From Enterococcus columbae DSM 7374 = ATCC 51263 (GTDB lineage: Bacteria > Bacillota > Bacilli > Lactobacillales > Enterococcaceae): a DNA stretch of 64,000 nt. Positions 27,815 to 36,314 of this stretch are shown in pieces. Made by a program: the position numbers and the translations under genes. The stretch lies in contig NZ_KE136348.1 of assembly GCF_000406925.1 (NCBI RefSeq), forward strand, positions 437,678 through 501,677, given 5' to 3'. The notes under the pieces are model-generated. The model searched no databases and was not told where the DNA came from. It saw nothing but the letters and a program-made list of their open reading frames with translations. Numbering within the stretch: position 1 is the first letter of the stretch; each line of letters begins with the position of its first letter.

Positions 27815-27975
27815 GCTGTGCAAGCTACTTCACATCCTTTTGTTGACGGTGTTCAGTAGCTAGACATGCCGAAAATTCGCCTCTCCATTGAGAAAATCTC
27901 AACTCTTTTTTGATTTTCTCATTGGAGAGTAACACTCGAATTTTCACATGTCTGAGCAAGCTACTTCACATCCTT
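27815..27975. repeat. Long palindromic intergenic repeat related to that at 15.8 kb
   Basis: A 20-bp direct repeat GCAAGCTACTTCACATCCTT bounds the element (near 27821 and 27957). Between the copies two arms of about 40 bases pair: GTAGCTAGACATG, GAAAATTCG and CTCTCCATTGAGAA on the left match AGACATGTGAAAATTCG and CTCTCCAATGAGAA on the complementary strand. The right boundary overlaps the last codons of trmB. It shares the GCAAGCTACTTCACA edge and the overall plan with the repeat before YhgE/Pip gene 1. Confidence 0.8.
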
Positions 27976-28614
27976 GTTATTAAACTGTGCTTCGACACGA
28001 TAAATACGTTGACCACGACTAGAGAATTTTTCTTCGTATTCGGTCATGATGTTACCTTCATAGTTGCTGTTGTGTAGGTCGAGCCAGACTTTTTTTAAGG
28101 TCATGCCGTATTGTGAGAAGCTGGCAAGAGAATATTCAAATAAGCCTTGGTTGTCGGTTTTGAAATGAATTTCGCCATTTGGTTTTAAAATTTGCTCGTC
28201 TACTTCTAAGAATGTGCGATAGGTTAGGCGGCGTTTTTCGTGACGGGTTTTTGGCCATGGATCCGAGAAATTCAGATAAATACGGTCAATTTCATTATCA
28301 GCAAAATACTCAGTTAAGCTAGAGCCATCGACATGAAGTAGTTGGACATTCGGTAATTCTTCAGCCAATAATTTATCTAAAGCAAAAGAAACCACGCTGG
28401 TCTGGATTTCTACACCGATATAATTAATCTCAGGGTTGGCTTTAGCCATGCCAGTGATGAACTGACCTTTTCCCATCCCGATTTCAATATGAATAGGATG
28501 ATTATTGCCAAAGCGTTCATGCCATCGTCCTTTAAATGTGTGGGCTTCGTTAACAACATATTCTGGGTGGCTAGCAATTAATTCTTCTGCACCTTTACGT
28601 TTTCTAACTCTCAT
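27961..28614 (-). CDS. trmB: tRNA (guanine-N7-)-methyltransferase
   Basis: A 217-residue AdoMet-dependent enzyme that methylates G46 of tRNA. Family marks are [20 protein letters not shown] at the start, [16 protein letters not shown] for AdoMet binding, [38 protein letters not shown] and [17 protein letters not shown] 28612-28614 with AAAGGA upstream gives the usual length; a 21-codon longer frame lacks a ribosome site. It follows ytmP on the same strand. Confidence 0.96.
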   Translation of the reverse strand: MRVRKRKGAEELIASHPEYVVNEAHTFKGRWHERFGNNHPIHIEIGMGKGQFITGMAKANPEINYIGVEIQTSVVSFALDKLLAEELPNVQLLHVDGSSLTEYFADNEIDRIYLNFSDPWPKTRHEKRRLTYRTFLEVDEQILKPNGEIHFKTDNQGLFEYSLASFSQYGMTLKKVWLDLHNSNYEGNIMTEYEEKFSSRGQRIYRVEAQFNNKDVK

Positions 28615-28687
28615 TGGTTTTCCTTTCTCAGTCAAATAATTAGAGGGTAGAAGTGCCCTTCTATCCTCTAGCGACATTGATTTATTT

Positions 28688-29467
28688 TTATGTACGATAA
28701 ATTCGTTTCAATTGAATAATTTCGCGATTGGTTTGTACAAAATCTCTTTTTAAAACATTTTTCTTTACTTCTTGTAAAATACTCAATAAAGCATACCAGT
28801 AAAGCTTTTCCATGTATTCGCCATCAGGCTGTACGCCATAGCTTAATAGCCACTGACTCCAATTGCCTAAAGGGAGATAATGACCTAAAATCGTGGCAAT
28901 ATCCACTGCTGGATCTGCAAACATGATGGAATCCCAATCGACCAGATACAAATAATTTTGGCAAACGAGCCAATTACGATAATTCACATCACCATGAACG
29001 ACCGTCGCATCTTTAGGCTGAAAAGCTGGGATATTTTGGCGTAAATAGTTCAAGACCATATTCAAAAAAGAATTTTTGGCAATCTCTTTTGGAAGATTCG
29101 CTTCATAAGCGGCTAACATATCACTTGGCGAACAAATCTTTCCACCAATCTTGGCAAGCATATCATAAAGTGACGGTGAGTGATGAAGATGATACAACAC
29201 ATCGATCACATCATTGCGTTTCCCTATTTCATCTGCCTGCAAAAGCCGTCCTTCCAACCATTCCTGCGCAGTCAGGGTATCCCCATTGCCTGTACGCTTC
29301 GTCCAAACTAGCTTAGGCGTGATGCCTTCTTTAGACAGAGCCGCTAGCATTGGCGTGGTATTTCGTTTGATAAAGACTTTTTCTTGTGCACGCAAGCCAA
29401 TAAATGCTTTGCCTGTATCGCCTTTTAATGGTTGCAATTGCCATTCGTTATCCAAACGAATCTGCAT
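28688..29467 (-). CDS. ytmP: YtmP-type phosphotransferase (APH/choline-kinase fold)
   Basis: A 259-residue kinase-like protein. The catalytic loop is [13 protein letters not shown] and the metal-binding Asp is in [21 protein letters not shown], the Brenner and DFG-equivalent motifs of the aminoglycoside-phosphotransferase/choline-kinase fold. The natural substrate is not established. The ATG is preceded by GAAGGGAAGG. Its adjacency to trmB is widely conserved in Firmicutes; here the usual upstream neighbour ecsB is 28 kb away. Confidence 0.85.
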   Translation of the reverse strand: MQIRLDNEWQLQPLKGDTGKAFIGLRAQEKVFIKRNTTPMLAALSKEGITPKLVWTKRTGNGDTLTAQEWLEGRLLQADEIGKRNDVIDVLYHLHHSPSLYDMLAKIGGKICSPSDMLAAYEANLPKEIAKNSFLNMVLNYLRQNIPAFQPKDATVVHGDVNYRNWLVCQNYLYLVDWDSIMFADPAVDIATILGHYLPLGNWSQWLLSYGVQPDGEYMEKLYWYALLSILQEVKKNVLKRDFVQTNREIIQLKRIYRT

Positions 29468-29570
29468 CTGGGTACCTTCCCTTCATTTTAACAGTAACTA
29501 TAATTTTAGCCCCTCTAAGAATAATCGTCAAGTAGCTAGGCAAGAAAAGCAAGAAAATAAGGCTGTCTAA

Positions 29571-30152
29571 CTACAAATCGACCTGAGTTTGTTGGACTAA
29601 TTCACCGTAACAATCACAACTAGTCAAATGGTCGTTTACCATACCGATTGCTTGCATATATGAATAGATTGTCACTGGACCGACAAATTTAAACCCACGC
29701 TTTTTTAAGTCTTTGCTAATTATTTGTGCATACTTATCTTGCGTAGGAACCTGTTCTAAGCTTGTCCAATGATGATGGATAATTTTGCCATCAGTAAATT
29801 GCCACAAGTAACGCGCAAAAGAGCCAAACTCCTGCTGGATAGCCATGAAGCATTGGGCATTATGAATCACTGCTTGAAGCTTTAAGCGATGACGAATAAT
29901 TTTAGGATTTTGAACTAAAGTCGCTACTTTTTCCTCAGTAAATTGGGCAATTTTTTGATAATCAAACTGCGCAAAAGCCTCCGCCAGACTCGCTCGCTTA
30001 TTTAAAACAATCGACCAGCTTAGCCCTGCTTGCATCATTTCTAATACTAAAAATTCAAATAAACGCTGATCATCGGTAACCACTCTGCCCCATTCGTGAT
30101 CATGATAGGCTTGCATTAACGGACTACTCTCAGCCCAAGAACAACGTGACAT
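29571..30152 (-). CDS. tag: DNA-3-methyladenine glycosylase I
   Basis: A 193-residue base-excision repair enzyme that removes 3-methyladenine. Zinc-binding Cys4 (MSRCSW) and His17/19 (YHDHEWG), the LFEFLVLEMMQAGLSW segment, the IIRHRLKLQAVI helix, KRGFKFVGPVTIYSYMQAIG and the C-terminal NDHLTSCDCY with the other zinc ligands are all present. The ATG is preceded by GAGGGG. It marks the last backbone-like gene before the accessory region. Confidence 0.93.
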   Translation of the reverse strand: MSRCSWAESSPLMQAYHDHEWGRVVTDDQRLFEFLVLEMMQAGLSWSIVLNKRASLAEAFAQFDYQKIAQFTEEKVATLVQNPKIIRHRLKLQAVIHNAQCFMAIQQEFGSFARYLWQFTDGKIIHHHWTSLEQVPTQDKYAQIISKDLKKRGFKFVGPVTIYSYMQAIGMVNDHLTSCDCYGELVQQTQVDL

Positions 30153-30348
30153 GAAACCCCTCCTTTAATAAGCTTTTCCACTATAATAGCACATAACTTA
30201 ATCGAAAGAGAGACCCTTTATCGGAGCTATTTTCAAAATTTGCGTAGTTAATAATGAAAAGGAATCATAAATTATAGGAAGAACCATGCTAGAAAAATCG
30301 ACACACGTATCAACACGTGTTCTCGAGTTTTACAGTTGAAAGACGATA

Positions 30349-30394
30349 AAACTCCCCTAATGCCTGATATTACAGCGTTTAGGGGAGTTTATTT
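30349..30394 (-). terminator. Terminator beyond the transposase remnant
   Basis: AAACTCCCCTAA (30349-30360) pairs exactly with TTAGGGGAGTTT (30379-30390). On the minus strand it is followed by TTAT-rich sequence just after the stop of the remnant at 30398; on the plus strand ATTTAT follows. Confidence 0.7.
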
Positions 30395-30397
30395 ATG

Positions 30398-30658
30398 CTA
30401 TTTCATTTTCGTACTTTTTTCTGATTGAACAACTCGAGAAAATTTTTTCAAATATTTTTGAGTAATTATTTTTCTTGCTACATTAAATCCAAAAGTATCC
30501 ATCAAATCATCAACTAAATCTGTTCGCTCAAAAGCTGGTGTATAATTCGTTCCACCAAGATAAACAAGATTCATTTTTCGTAAAGTTTCAATGATTTCAC
30601 CAAAGGCGGGTTTTTGATCGTCTATAGAGAGAGTTTTAGCATATTGATAGATTTGGCT
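30398..30658 (-). pseudogene. C-terminal fragment of an IS transposase
   Basis: Minus-strand codons from 30658 to the stop at 30398 read 86 residues beginning SQIYQYAKTL. They contain GEIIETLRKMNLVYLGGTNY followed by PAFERTDLVDDLMDTFGF, then a Lys-rich end. The pattern of a Tyr-x-Pro-x-(F/Y)-x-R-(T/N)-x-(L/I)-T/V-D stretch followed by FGF is what I know from C-termini of DDE transposases of the IS1634 type. There is no start codon, and a stop lies three codons upstream in frame. Exact IS family is uncertain. Confidence 0.6.
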
Positions 30659-31547
30659 AGATGTCTAAAATGATACCCAGTTTCTTTGCATCTGCTTTTA
30701 TTTCTTCTACAGCATATCCTGGTTTGAAATGGTTATGGCTTTGAGCCATATGCATAGGAGTTCCCGGCTTGTAGACCAGGTTCTTCATAACTGAACCCAT
30801 GAACTTTGGAGGTATTATGCTCATGGCGATTAGAAGGACGTTCTTCTTCACTCCCTTTGCCTTAAGATATGGACTCATTTTTCGTATGTTGAGAACCATG
30901 TGGGAGAGTGCTTCACTTGATGAGATTGCCGCTTCAAATCCACCTACTTCTGCAGCTGCTCCTTCCATGGCAGCATTTGCTATATAATGCAGGAAGAGCC
31001 ATCTGGAAATATCTTTTTGTAAAGAAACTTTGAAATCTGCGCCTTTGAATAGTTCTATGATTTCTTTTTCCCTAACGGTTGGATTATTGCCTGTACAGCC
31101 GATTTCTACTGATTTCATTAAAATTCCGTATAAATCGTTTTCCTCATATCCCCCTCCGGCTCCTGGAAAACCAAATACTACATGATTTGCAGGAATTGAA
31201 CCAATTGCTTTGGATATATCCCTTCCATAGTTGCAGAAGAAAAGCAAGGTGGCATTTCCGATTCTGGGAGTCAGATAATCGATGGCGATTGAAACTTGCT
31301 CTGGGTTAATGCTTAGGAATATCAAATCATAATCGTGTTTAATTGGGATTTCATCAATCAAATTAATGTTCCAGTGAAACTTCAGATAATCTTTGATACG
31401 ACCATCATATATTGTGGCATTGACGCCTTGTTCATAGATGTCTTTTCGTTCTTTTCTTACGTAAAAATCTACTGTATGTCCAGCTTTTTCTAATGCCCAT
31501 CCATATTGTGATCCAATGGCACCTCTTCCAAAAATTAATATCTTCAT
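30657..31547 (-). CDS. Ketopantoate-reductase-like NAD(P)-dependent oxidoreductase, probably C-terminally cut
   Basis: A 296-residue protein of the ApbA/PanE type. The N-terminal Rossmann motif is ILIFGRGAIGSQYG, then ALEKAGHTVDFYVR and DYDLIFLSI; FGFPGAGGGYEEND matches a subgroup of these reductases found with TetR regulators. Helical C-terminal domain follows. Its end (KKLGIILDI) falls where family members usually continue for a further 15-30 residues, and a transposase remnant begins in the same few bases. I infer truncation by a lost insertion element. It is divergent from the TetR gene, which likely controls it. Substrate unknown; it need not be ketopantoate. Confidence 0.75.
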   Translation of the reverse strand: MKILIFGRGAIGSQYGWALEKAGHTVDFYVRKERKDIYEQGVNATIYDGRIKDYLKFHWNINLIDEIPIKHDYDLIFLSINPEQVSIAIDYLTPRIGNATLLFFCNYGRDISKAIGSIPANHVVFGFPGAGGGYEENDLYGILMKSVEIGCTGNNPTVREKEIIELFKGADFKVSLQKDISRWLFLHYIANAAMEGAAAEVGGFEAAISSSEALSHMVLNIRKMSPYLKAKGVKKNVLLIAMSIIPPKFMGSVMKNLVYKPGTPMHMAQSHNHFKPGYAVEEIKADAKKLGIILDI

Positions 31548-31574
31548 GACTTGAGTTCTCCTTTACTGTATGAG

Positions 31575-31605
31575 TGTTGAATAATCAACATATGTTCGAT
31601 ATTCT
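31575..31605 (+). promoter_or_regulatory. Promoter and palindromic operator between the reductase and tetR
   Basis: TGTTGA-ATAA-TCAACA (31575-31590) is a 6-4-6 palindrome. It overlaps a rightward promoter TTGAAT (31577-31582), 17-base spacer, TATTCT (31600-31605). A TetR dimer bound here would block its own gene and probably the divergent reductase. Confidence 0.6.
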
Positions 31606-31701
31606 AATCATATAGACAAGAATCACTCGAAACAATAGTTAAAAGTGTGCAGATGTTGAAAACTGAACAAACTGATAAAAGTGTTAATTAACAGGAGTGC
31701 T

Positions 31702-32253
31702 ATGGATAGAAGAGTAAAGCGTACAAGAAAACTGATTTTAGAGACTTTCATGGATCTACTTAGAGAAAAGGGATTTGAAAAGATTACGGTAAATGATATC
31801 GCAGATAGGGCAGACATTAACAGGGGAACCGTTTATCTTCATTTTTTAGATAAGTATGATATCCTCGAAAAATGCATAGATAAATATGTGGATGAACTAT
31901 TGTCACAGTGCAGTGATAACGAAGATATTCACCTTCAAGAGGACGCCATGGGAAGGGTGTTCTCCTATTTGGAGGAACATATAGAATTGTATAAATTACT
32001 TCATGAAAATGATAAGTATGGAATATTTAGAAGAAAGTTTACTAATGCTTTGCTAGGTCAAGTTTCAATTGCTATGGCTGTAATGCCTGAAGAAATTGCC
32101 AGCTCTTATGAAATTGCATCGCAGTTTTTGGTTAATGGCCTTCTTGGAGTAATAGAGTGGTGGATTAGTAGCGATATGCCATGTAGCTCCGAGGAAGTAA
32201 CCGATAGATTGTTAACTTTTCTAAAACCATTTACAGATTTTATTCCAGCATAA
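31702..32253 (+). CDS. TetR/AcrR-family regulator
   Basis: A 183-residue regulator. The N-terminal DNA-binding domain has RTRKLILETFMDLLREKGFE, ITVNDIADRADINRGTVYLHF and DKYDILEKC, a standard TetR helix-turn-helix. The C-terminal domain has the TetR_C pattern of subgroup regulators ending in LVNGLLGVIEWWISS. ATG 31702 is preceded by AGGAG; the longer frame starting with GTG at 31681 has no SD. Divergent from the reductase gene with a palindromic operator between them. Confidence 0.88.
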   Translation: MDRRVKRTRKLILETFMDLLREKGFEKITVNDIADRADINRGTVYLHFLDKYDILEKCIDKYVDELLSQCSDNEDIHLQEDAMGRVFSYLEEHIELYKLLHENDKYGIFRRKFTNALLGQVSIAMAVMPEEIASSYEIASQFLVNGLLGVIEWWISSDMPCSSEEVTDRLLTFLKPFTDFIPA

Positions 32254-32371
32254 TAAAAGTAATTGATAGGGAGATATCTGTGTGACGAATAAGTTTTTAG
32301 ATAAGTTTAAATTCTTATTTAGTGAACAATAACAAATTATAATTTAATGTGATTAAAACAATGGAAATAGT

Positions 32372-32424
32372 ATTAGACAAGCTTGTCTAATGGCATAAAT
32401 ACGACATTTCTCGCTTTGTGTCGT
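32372..32424. promoter_or_regulatory. Perfect 20-bp palindrome and second inverted repeat before the XRE gene
   Basis: ATTAGACAAGCTTGTCTAAT (32372-32391) is a perfect palindrome. ACGACA (32401-32406) pairs with TGTCGT (32419-32424) a few bases on. Both lie upstream of the XRE gene (start 32476) and downstream of tetR, so they may be operators for the XRE protein. The remaining gap of about 220 bases holds nothing else recognisable. Confidence 0.6.
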
Positions 32425-32475
32425 GTTATGTAATAGATGATTAGGATAGTCTGTTGATGAAAGGAGGAAAGCAAA

Positions 32476-33018
32476 ATGGACCAAAAGAAAATTGGTAGTT
32501 TTCTAAAAGAACTTCGAAATGAAAAGAATGTCACACAAGAACAATTGGCAGAAGTACTTAATGTATCAGGCAGAACTGTATCTCGTTGGGAAACGGGAAG
32601 TAATATGCCAGATATTAGTATTCTTGTTGATATTGCAGACTATTATGATGTAAGCATTTCGGAGATTATCAACGGAGAAAGGAAAAGCGAGATTATGAAC
32701 AAAGAAGAACGAGAAATTGCTAAATCAATGTCGGATTATGCAACTGCGGAAAAAGAAACTATATTTAAGAAAATGAAAACGTTAAGCATAACTGGGATTT
32801 GTGCTGTGGGAATCTATTTATTTTTGCATGAAACAGGTATATATGCATCCAGTGAGTTGCTGGGGAGAATAACAGGATATTTTGAAGCATTAATATTTGT
32901 TGTGGTTATATTGATGGCTGTGTTTTCTATAGGTTCATTAGGAGAATTACGTAGAAAATCTATGAGAATATTCCTTTATGATAATGTCCCTGCACCATAT
33001 AGACAGATTTTAACGTAA
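32476..33018 (+). CDS. XRE-family regulator with C-terminal membrane helices
   Basis: A 180-residue protein. The N-terminal Cro/C1-type helix-turn-helix spans about residues 7-62 (LKELRNEKNVTQEQLAEVL, SGRTVSRWETGSNMPDISIL). After a charged linker there are two hydrophobic segments (about 107-122 and 135-155), so it is probably membrane-tethered. The ATG is preceded by AAAGGAGG. The stop lies a few bases before the left end of the IS200/IS605 element, so the true C-terminus may have been changed by the insertion. Target genes are unknown. Confidence 0.8.
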   Translation: MDQKKIGSFLKELRNEKNVTQEQLAEVLNVSGRTVSRWETGSNMPDISILVDIADYYDVSISEIINGERKSEIMNKEEREIAKSMSDYATAEKETIFKKMKTLSITGICAVGIYLFLHETGIYASSELLGRITGYFEALIFVVVILMAVFSIGSLGELRRKSMRIFLYDNVPAPYRQILT

Positions 33019-33173
33019 TTCAGGCAGAAGTCGCCCATCCTCTATAGATGGGTGATGAATGCCATTCGGTATGAGGGTTACTGTTGGTAACTCGAAGACC
33101 GACAATACATTACATGGTCTTTTTATTTCGTTCTATGTTATAATCAGTCTATATTAGAAATGAGTGATATAAA

Positions 33174-33578
33174 ATGGAATTAGATACAAATAACCATTCA
33201 GTCTTCCTTCTTTATTACCATCTTATTTTAGTAACGAAATATCGCAGACAAGTGATAGATGATGACATATCTGATTATGCTAAAGCTACTTTTGAAAGAA
33301 TTTCAGAATCGTATCACATTACTTTAGTGGAGTGGAATCATGATAAAGACCACGTTCATATTATGTTCAAAGCTCATCCTAAAACAGAATTGACAAAATT
33401 CATCAACGCCTATAAAAGCGCTAGTTCAAGATTGATAAAACGTGATTTTCCAAGAGTCAAACAGTTTCTTTGGAAAGAAATGTTTTGGTCTAAAAGTTTT
33501 TGTCTGTTGACGACTGGTGGAGCACCAATTGATGTGATAAAGAAATACATCCAAAATCAAGGAAACAATCATAAATAG
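33174..33578 (+). CDS. tnpA: IS200/IS605 transposase TnpA (Y1 HUH)
   Basis: A 134-residue single-strand DNA transposase. The HUH motif is His60-Val-His62 in KDHVHIMF and the nucleophile is Tyr125 in [10 protein letters not shown], both intact. [17 protein letters not shown] at the N-terminus is typical. It cuts and joins the hairpin ends of the element as single strands. It is followed after 16 bases by tnpB in the same orientation. Confidence 0.95.
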   Translation: MELDTNNHSVFLLYYHLILVTKYRRQVIDDDISDYAKATFERISESYHITLVEWNHDKDHVHIMFKAHPKTELTKFINAYKSASSRLIKRDFPRVKQFLWKEMFWSKSFCLLTTGGAPIDVIKKYIQNQGNNHK

Positions 33579-33594
33579 AAAGCAGGTGAACTTT

Positions 33595-34737
33595 GTGGAA
33601 CGACTAAAAGCGTACAAATTCAGAATCTATCCAACAGAAGAACAAGAAATCTTCTTTGCCAAAACTTTCGGCTGCGTTCGTAAGGTCTACAATCTAATGC
33701 TTAATGACCGAAAAAAAGCATATGAAGAAGTTAAAAATGATCCTTCTAAAAAAATGACTTTTCCAACACCGGCTAAATATAAGAAAGAATTTCCATTTCT
33801 GAAAGAAGTCGATAGCCTCGCTTTGGCCAATGCCCAACTTCATTTAGATAAAGCATACAAGAATTTTTTTCGGGATAAATCTGTTGGCTTTCCACGTTTC
33901 AAAAGTAAGAAAAATCCTGTTCAGAGTTATACAACGAATAATCAAAATGGTACAGTTGCTTTGATTGATAGTAAATTCATAAAAGTTCCTAAATTGAAAT
34001 CATTAGTAAGAATTAAGCTTCATAGACAACCAAAAGGGATGATTAAATCTGCTACAATATCACGCCATTCTAGCGGTAAATACTATATTTCTTTGTTATG
34101 TAAAGAAGAAATTAGCGAGTTACCTAAAACCAATTCTGCCATTGGTATTGACTTAGGTATTACAGACTTTGCGATTCTTTCAGATGGACAAAAAATTGAT
34201 AATCATAAATTTACGTCCAAAATGGAAAAGAAATTAAAACGTGAACAACGTAAGTTGTCTAGACGTGCCTTATTAGCTAAGAAAAAAGGTATCCCTTTAT
34301 CTGAATCTAAAAATTACCAAAAACAAAAACGCAAGGTAGCTAGATTGCATGAAAAAGTAATGAATCAACGTACTGATTTTCTGAATAAGTTAAGTACAGA
34401 AATTATCAAAAATCACGATATTATCTGTATTGAAGACTTAAACGTAAAAGGTATGTTGCGTAATCATAAATTAGCAAGAAGTATTTCTGATGTATCTTGG
34501 TCTAGCTTTGTGGCTAAGTTGCAATACAAAGCGGACTGGTATGGACGTGAAATCGTCAAAGTGGATACGTGGTTTCCGTCTAGTCAGATTTGTTCAGAGT
34601 GCGGACATAAAGATGGCAAGAAATCGCTCGATATTCGAGAATGGACTTGCCCTATTTGTCATACTCATCATGACCGTGATATCAACGCTAGTATCAATAT
34701 ATTGATTGAAGGTCTAAGAATACAAACTTCAGCTTAG
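33595..34737 (+). CDS. tnpB: TnpB RNA-guided nuclease
   Basis: About 380 residues from GTG 33595 (AGGTGA upstream); a GTG at 33586 is an alternative. The N-terminus [13 protein letters not shown] is the usual TnpB helix-turn-helix start. RuvC residues are all present: Asp186 in IGIDLGITD, Glu280 in [11 protein letters not shown] and Asp362 in DRDINAS. The zinc finger has Cys333, Cys336, Cys352 and Cys355. TnpB proteins cut DNA at sites specified by an RNA read from the right end of their element. Nothing suggests it is inactive. Confidence 0.93.
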   Translation: MERLKAYKFRIYPTEEQEIFFAKTFGCVRKVYNLMLNDRKKAYEEVKNDPSKKMTFPTPAKYKKEFPFLKEVDSLALANAQLHLDKAYKNFFRDKSVGFPRFKSKKNPVQSYTTNNQNGTVALIDSKFIKVPKLKSLVRIKLHRQPKGMIKSATISRHSSGKYYISLLCKEEISELPKTNSAIGIDLGITDFAILSDGQKIDNHKFTSKMEKKLKREQRKLSRRALLAKKKGIPLSESKNYQKQKRKVARLHEKVMNQRTDFLNKLSTEIIKNHDIICIEDLNVKGMLRNHKLARSISDVSWSSFVAKLQYKADWYGREIVKVDTWFPSSQICSECGHKDGKKSLDIREWTCPICHTHHDRDINASINILIEGLRIQTSA

Positions 34738-34894
34738 GCACAATCAAAAAAACCGTAGGAACTACGGGGATAGCTTGGTAAATAAGAGAAACCGCTGTTA
34801 GTGAAGAAATAAGCTATCAAGTATGCTCTATTCCCAAGAAGCTCCCACTTCAAGCGTTAAGAACCGTTAGGTTTAGCTAAGTGGTGAGTAGTTC
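34700..34894 (+). ncRNA. Probable omega-RNA (TnpB guide scaffold) at the IS right end
   Basis: Downstream of tnpB the sequence CCGTAGGAACTACGG (34752-34766) forms a hairpin, GATAGCTTG pairs with CAAG/CTATC segments further on, and the final part ends in GTTTAGCTAAGTGGTGAG. This position and structure fit the scaffold RNA of TnpB systems, whose 3' end extends past the element into flanking DNA to form the guide. The guide would then be the first bases after 34894. The 5' boundary is not visible. Confidence 0.6.
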
Positions 34895-35075
34895 ACTTAG
34901 CGTGAATGTCGCTGACTATCTCAATGACAAGGAATTGGTGAAGAAAACTTTGTCCATTCCTATTTTGGCAGATAAACTAGGCAAACGGATGGGCATTAAT
35001 TTTTCCGTGCTGCTAACCGAAACGATTAGTCAGCAAGCGGATGAATGGCTTACTCCACAGGCTAAAAAGCAGTAA
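34895..35075 (+). pseudogene. HicB-type antitoxin, 3' fragment cut by the IS element
   Basis: Codons directly after the IS right end read LSVNVADYLNDKELVKKTLS, then IPILADKLGKRMGINFSVLL and a Lys/Gln-rich end. This matches the C-terminal half of HicB antitoxins: the VDVDL-x-AY strand, the VKKTVTIP start of the ribbon-helix-helix and GINFSQVLQEAL. The N-terminal HicB domain and any hicA toxin gene are missing to the left of the insertion. It is read-through coding sequence without a start of its own. Confidence 0.65.
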
Positions 35076-35142
35076 TTCCTCAATAGTAAATCAACTCTAA
35101 ACAATTAAATCATTACAACTGGTAAGTGACTATCCAAAAAAT

Positions 35143-35195
35143 AAGCTAGCTAGTGAGCGTGTCCATTAATGGATTATCTGCTCACTAGCTAGCTT
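35143..35195. repeat. Perfect 16-bp hairpin
   Basis: AAGCTAGCTAGTGAGC (35143-35158) pairs exactly with GCTCACTAGCTAGCTT (35180-35195). The loop itself contains the palindrome CCATTAATGG. The plus strand continues TTATT. It may end transcription from the left, and it opens the hairpin-rich stretch that follows. Confidence 0.75.
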
Positions 35196-35213
35196 TTATT
35201 GATTTCGTTTTGG

Positions 35214-35745
35214 ACTAGGCTACTTGATTAGTGACCAGCTAATTCAGTAGCTTGTTACTCGCTTTTTTGAGAAGTGATGCTTGTTTATGATTGTTTGCTA
35301 TGGCAAAGGTCTGAATTACTCTCTGGACAAGCAAACAAGTGACCAGCTTGCTGGCTTTGCCCATTAAGTAATCGGCAACTTTTACCTAAAGCAACAGCTA
35401 TAAACACATTACGCTCAAATAAGTCTTGCCTTCCATTGTATTTGATTAGTGACCAGCCAATCAACATCAATAAAGCAAACAATCCTTGTATCGCAAGCAG
35501 TAACCCTAGTCAAAACTTTTAATTGTTTATTTACTGATTGCTGGATTGTTTAACATAAAGCAGACTAGTAGTCCTCTCTTTTTAGTGACCAGCTAAAAAT
35601 AATGGCTAACTACCCTTTCTTTATCTTCATTCCAACAATACTGTTCTAAAAGAGACTTACTATTTGGCAAATAGGCTGACGATTCTAATTAGCCTAAATA
35701 GTGACCAGCTATCTAAACAAGGATTGAATCTTAAGCCCTTTAGCC
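35214..35745. repeat. Array of five long imperfect palindromes with a conserved TGACCAG centre
   Basis: AG-TGACCAG-C occurs at 35230, 35338, 35448, 35584 and 35700 (spacings 108, 110, 136, 116). Each TGACCAG is the loop of an inverted repeat, and the arms differ between copies while still pairing: TTAG/CTAA, CAAG/CTTG, TTGATTAG/CCAATCAA, TTTTTAG/CTAAAAA and ATAG/CTAT next to the loop. Pairing continues with interruptions for about 16-40 bases on each side, for example GTAGC in copy 1 and GAATC plus GCC in copy 5 (35666-35745). No gene is visible in this stretch. Confidence 0.8.
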
Positions 35746-35780
35746 AATAACATAAGTAACGAATGAAAAATCTTTTCCAA

Positions 35781-36314
35781 CAAACCATTGCGCTACGAAA
35801 ATAGTATTCAGCTAGCTCGTTTTTTGCGCTTAGAAAACGAAAACTTAACTAAAGGCGATTTTCGTTGCTAATCTAAAGTTTACAGGTATAAAATCATTGT
35901 TACCGTCAAAAATTCTTTTCTAAATTACTAGCATCATTTGCACGTGCAACATTTCAAATGTTTGCTCTTTGATGATCAGTCAGAGAGCAGACTAGCCTTT
36001 TAGCAGTTATCCGCAAATCCCCTAAATAGTTACCTACTTGCTAGCAAAGTATGATAGGCTATCGAGAGAATCAACTTTTAACTCATAACACCTAAAAACT
36101 TGTAACCATCAACATGTTAATACTTACTAGATTGGCTAGTTAACTGGCCATAATCAACCAGCCAATCATTTATTGCAATTTTACGTTTGACGTAAAAAGT
36201 TGCCTTATTTTATCGTTTTGCTACGTTTTTTTGATTTTTGCTACGTTTTATTACTTTTATTTATACCACTTTTCACCTTTTTATTTCTCCTAACATTCTC
36301 TCAAGCATTGCCTT
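35781..36314. other. Hairpin-rich non-coding stretch downstream of the giant adhesin gene
   Basis: Further inverted repeats: AACGAAAA with TTTTCGTT (about 35837-35867), CATTTG with CAAATG (about 35936-35961), and GATTGGCTAGTTAACT with AATCAACCAGCCAATC (36130-36167). In the last, three A-C mismatches on the plus strand become G-U pairs in a minus-strand RNA. CTACGTTTT is repeated at 36221 and 36241. I see no gene. Confidence 0.5.

Larger units (their letters stand above)
33019..34894 (+). mobile_element. IS200/IS605-family element with tnpA and tnpB
   Basis: The element contains a Y1 transposase gene and a tnpB gene in the same direction. The left end shows the typical subterminal hairpin CCCATC-ctctata-GATGGG at about 33034-33052. 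The right end shows the structured stretch up to AGTGGTGAGTAGTTCAC at 34894, after which coding sequence of a HicB-type protein begins abruptly. No terminal inverted repeats or target duplication are expected for this family. Exact ends are estimated to within about 15 bases. Confidence 0.82.

Noticed and set aside
27815-27975. Simple terminator of trmB
   Set aside because: A separate strong terminator serves the ATPase gene, the element is about 160 bases with bounding direct repeats, and it has a relative at 15.8 kb, so it is classed as a repeat even if it also stops transcription.
34881-35075. Intact small gene after the IS element
   Set aside because: The first codons come from the IS right end; the reading continues a HicB C-terminus, so it is a cut gene rather than a new one.
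35214-35745. CRISPR array
   Set aside because: The shared core is only 10-11 bases, spacings vary from 108 to 136, and the flanks of each core are self-complementary. CRISPR repeats are longer and evenly spaced, and no cas genes are present.
35214-35745. Integron attC sites
   Set aside because: The palindromes are conserved at the centre and variable in the arms, the reverse of attC; no GTTRRRY/RYYYAAC boxes, no integron integrase and no cassette genes are seen.
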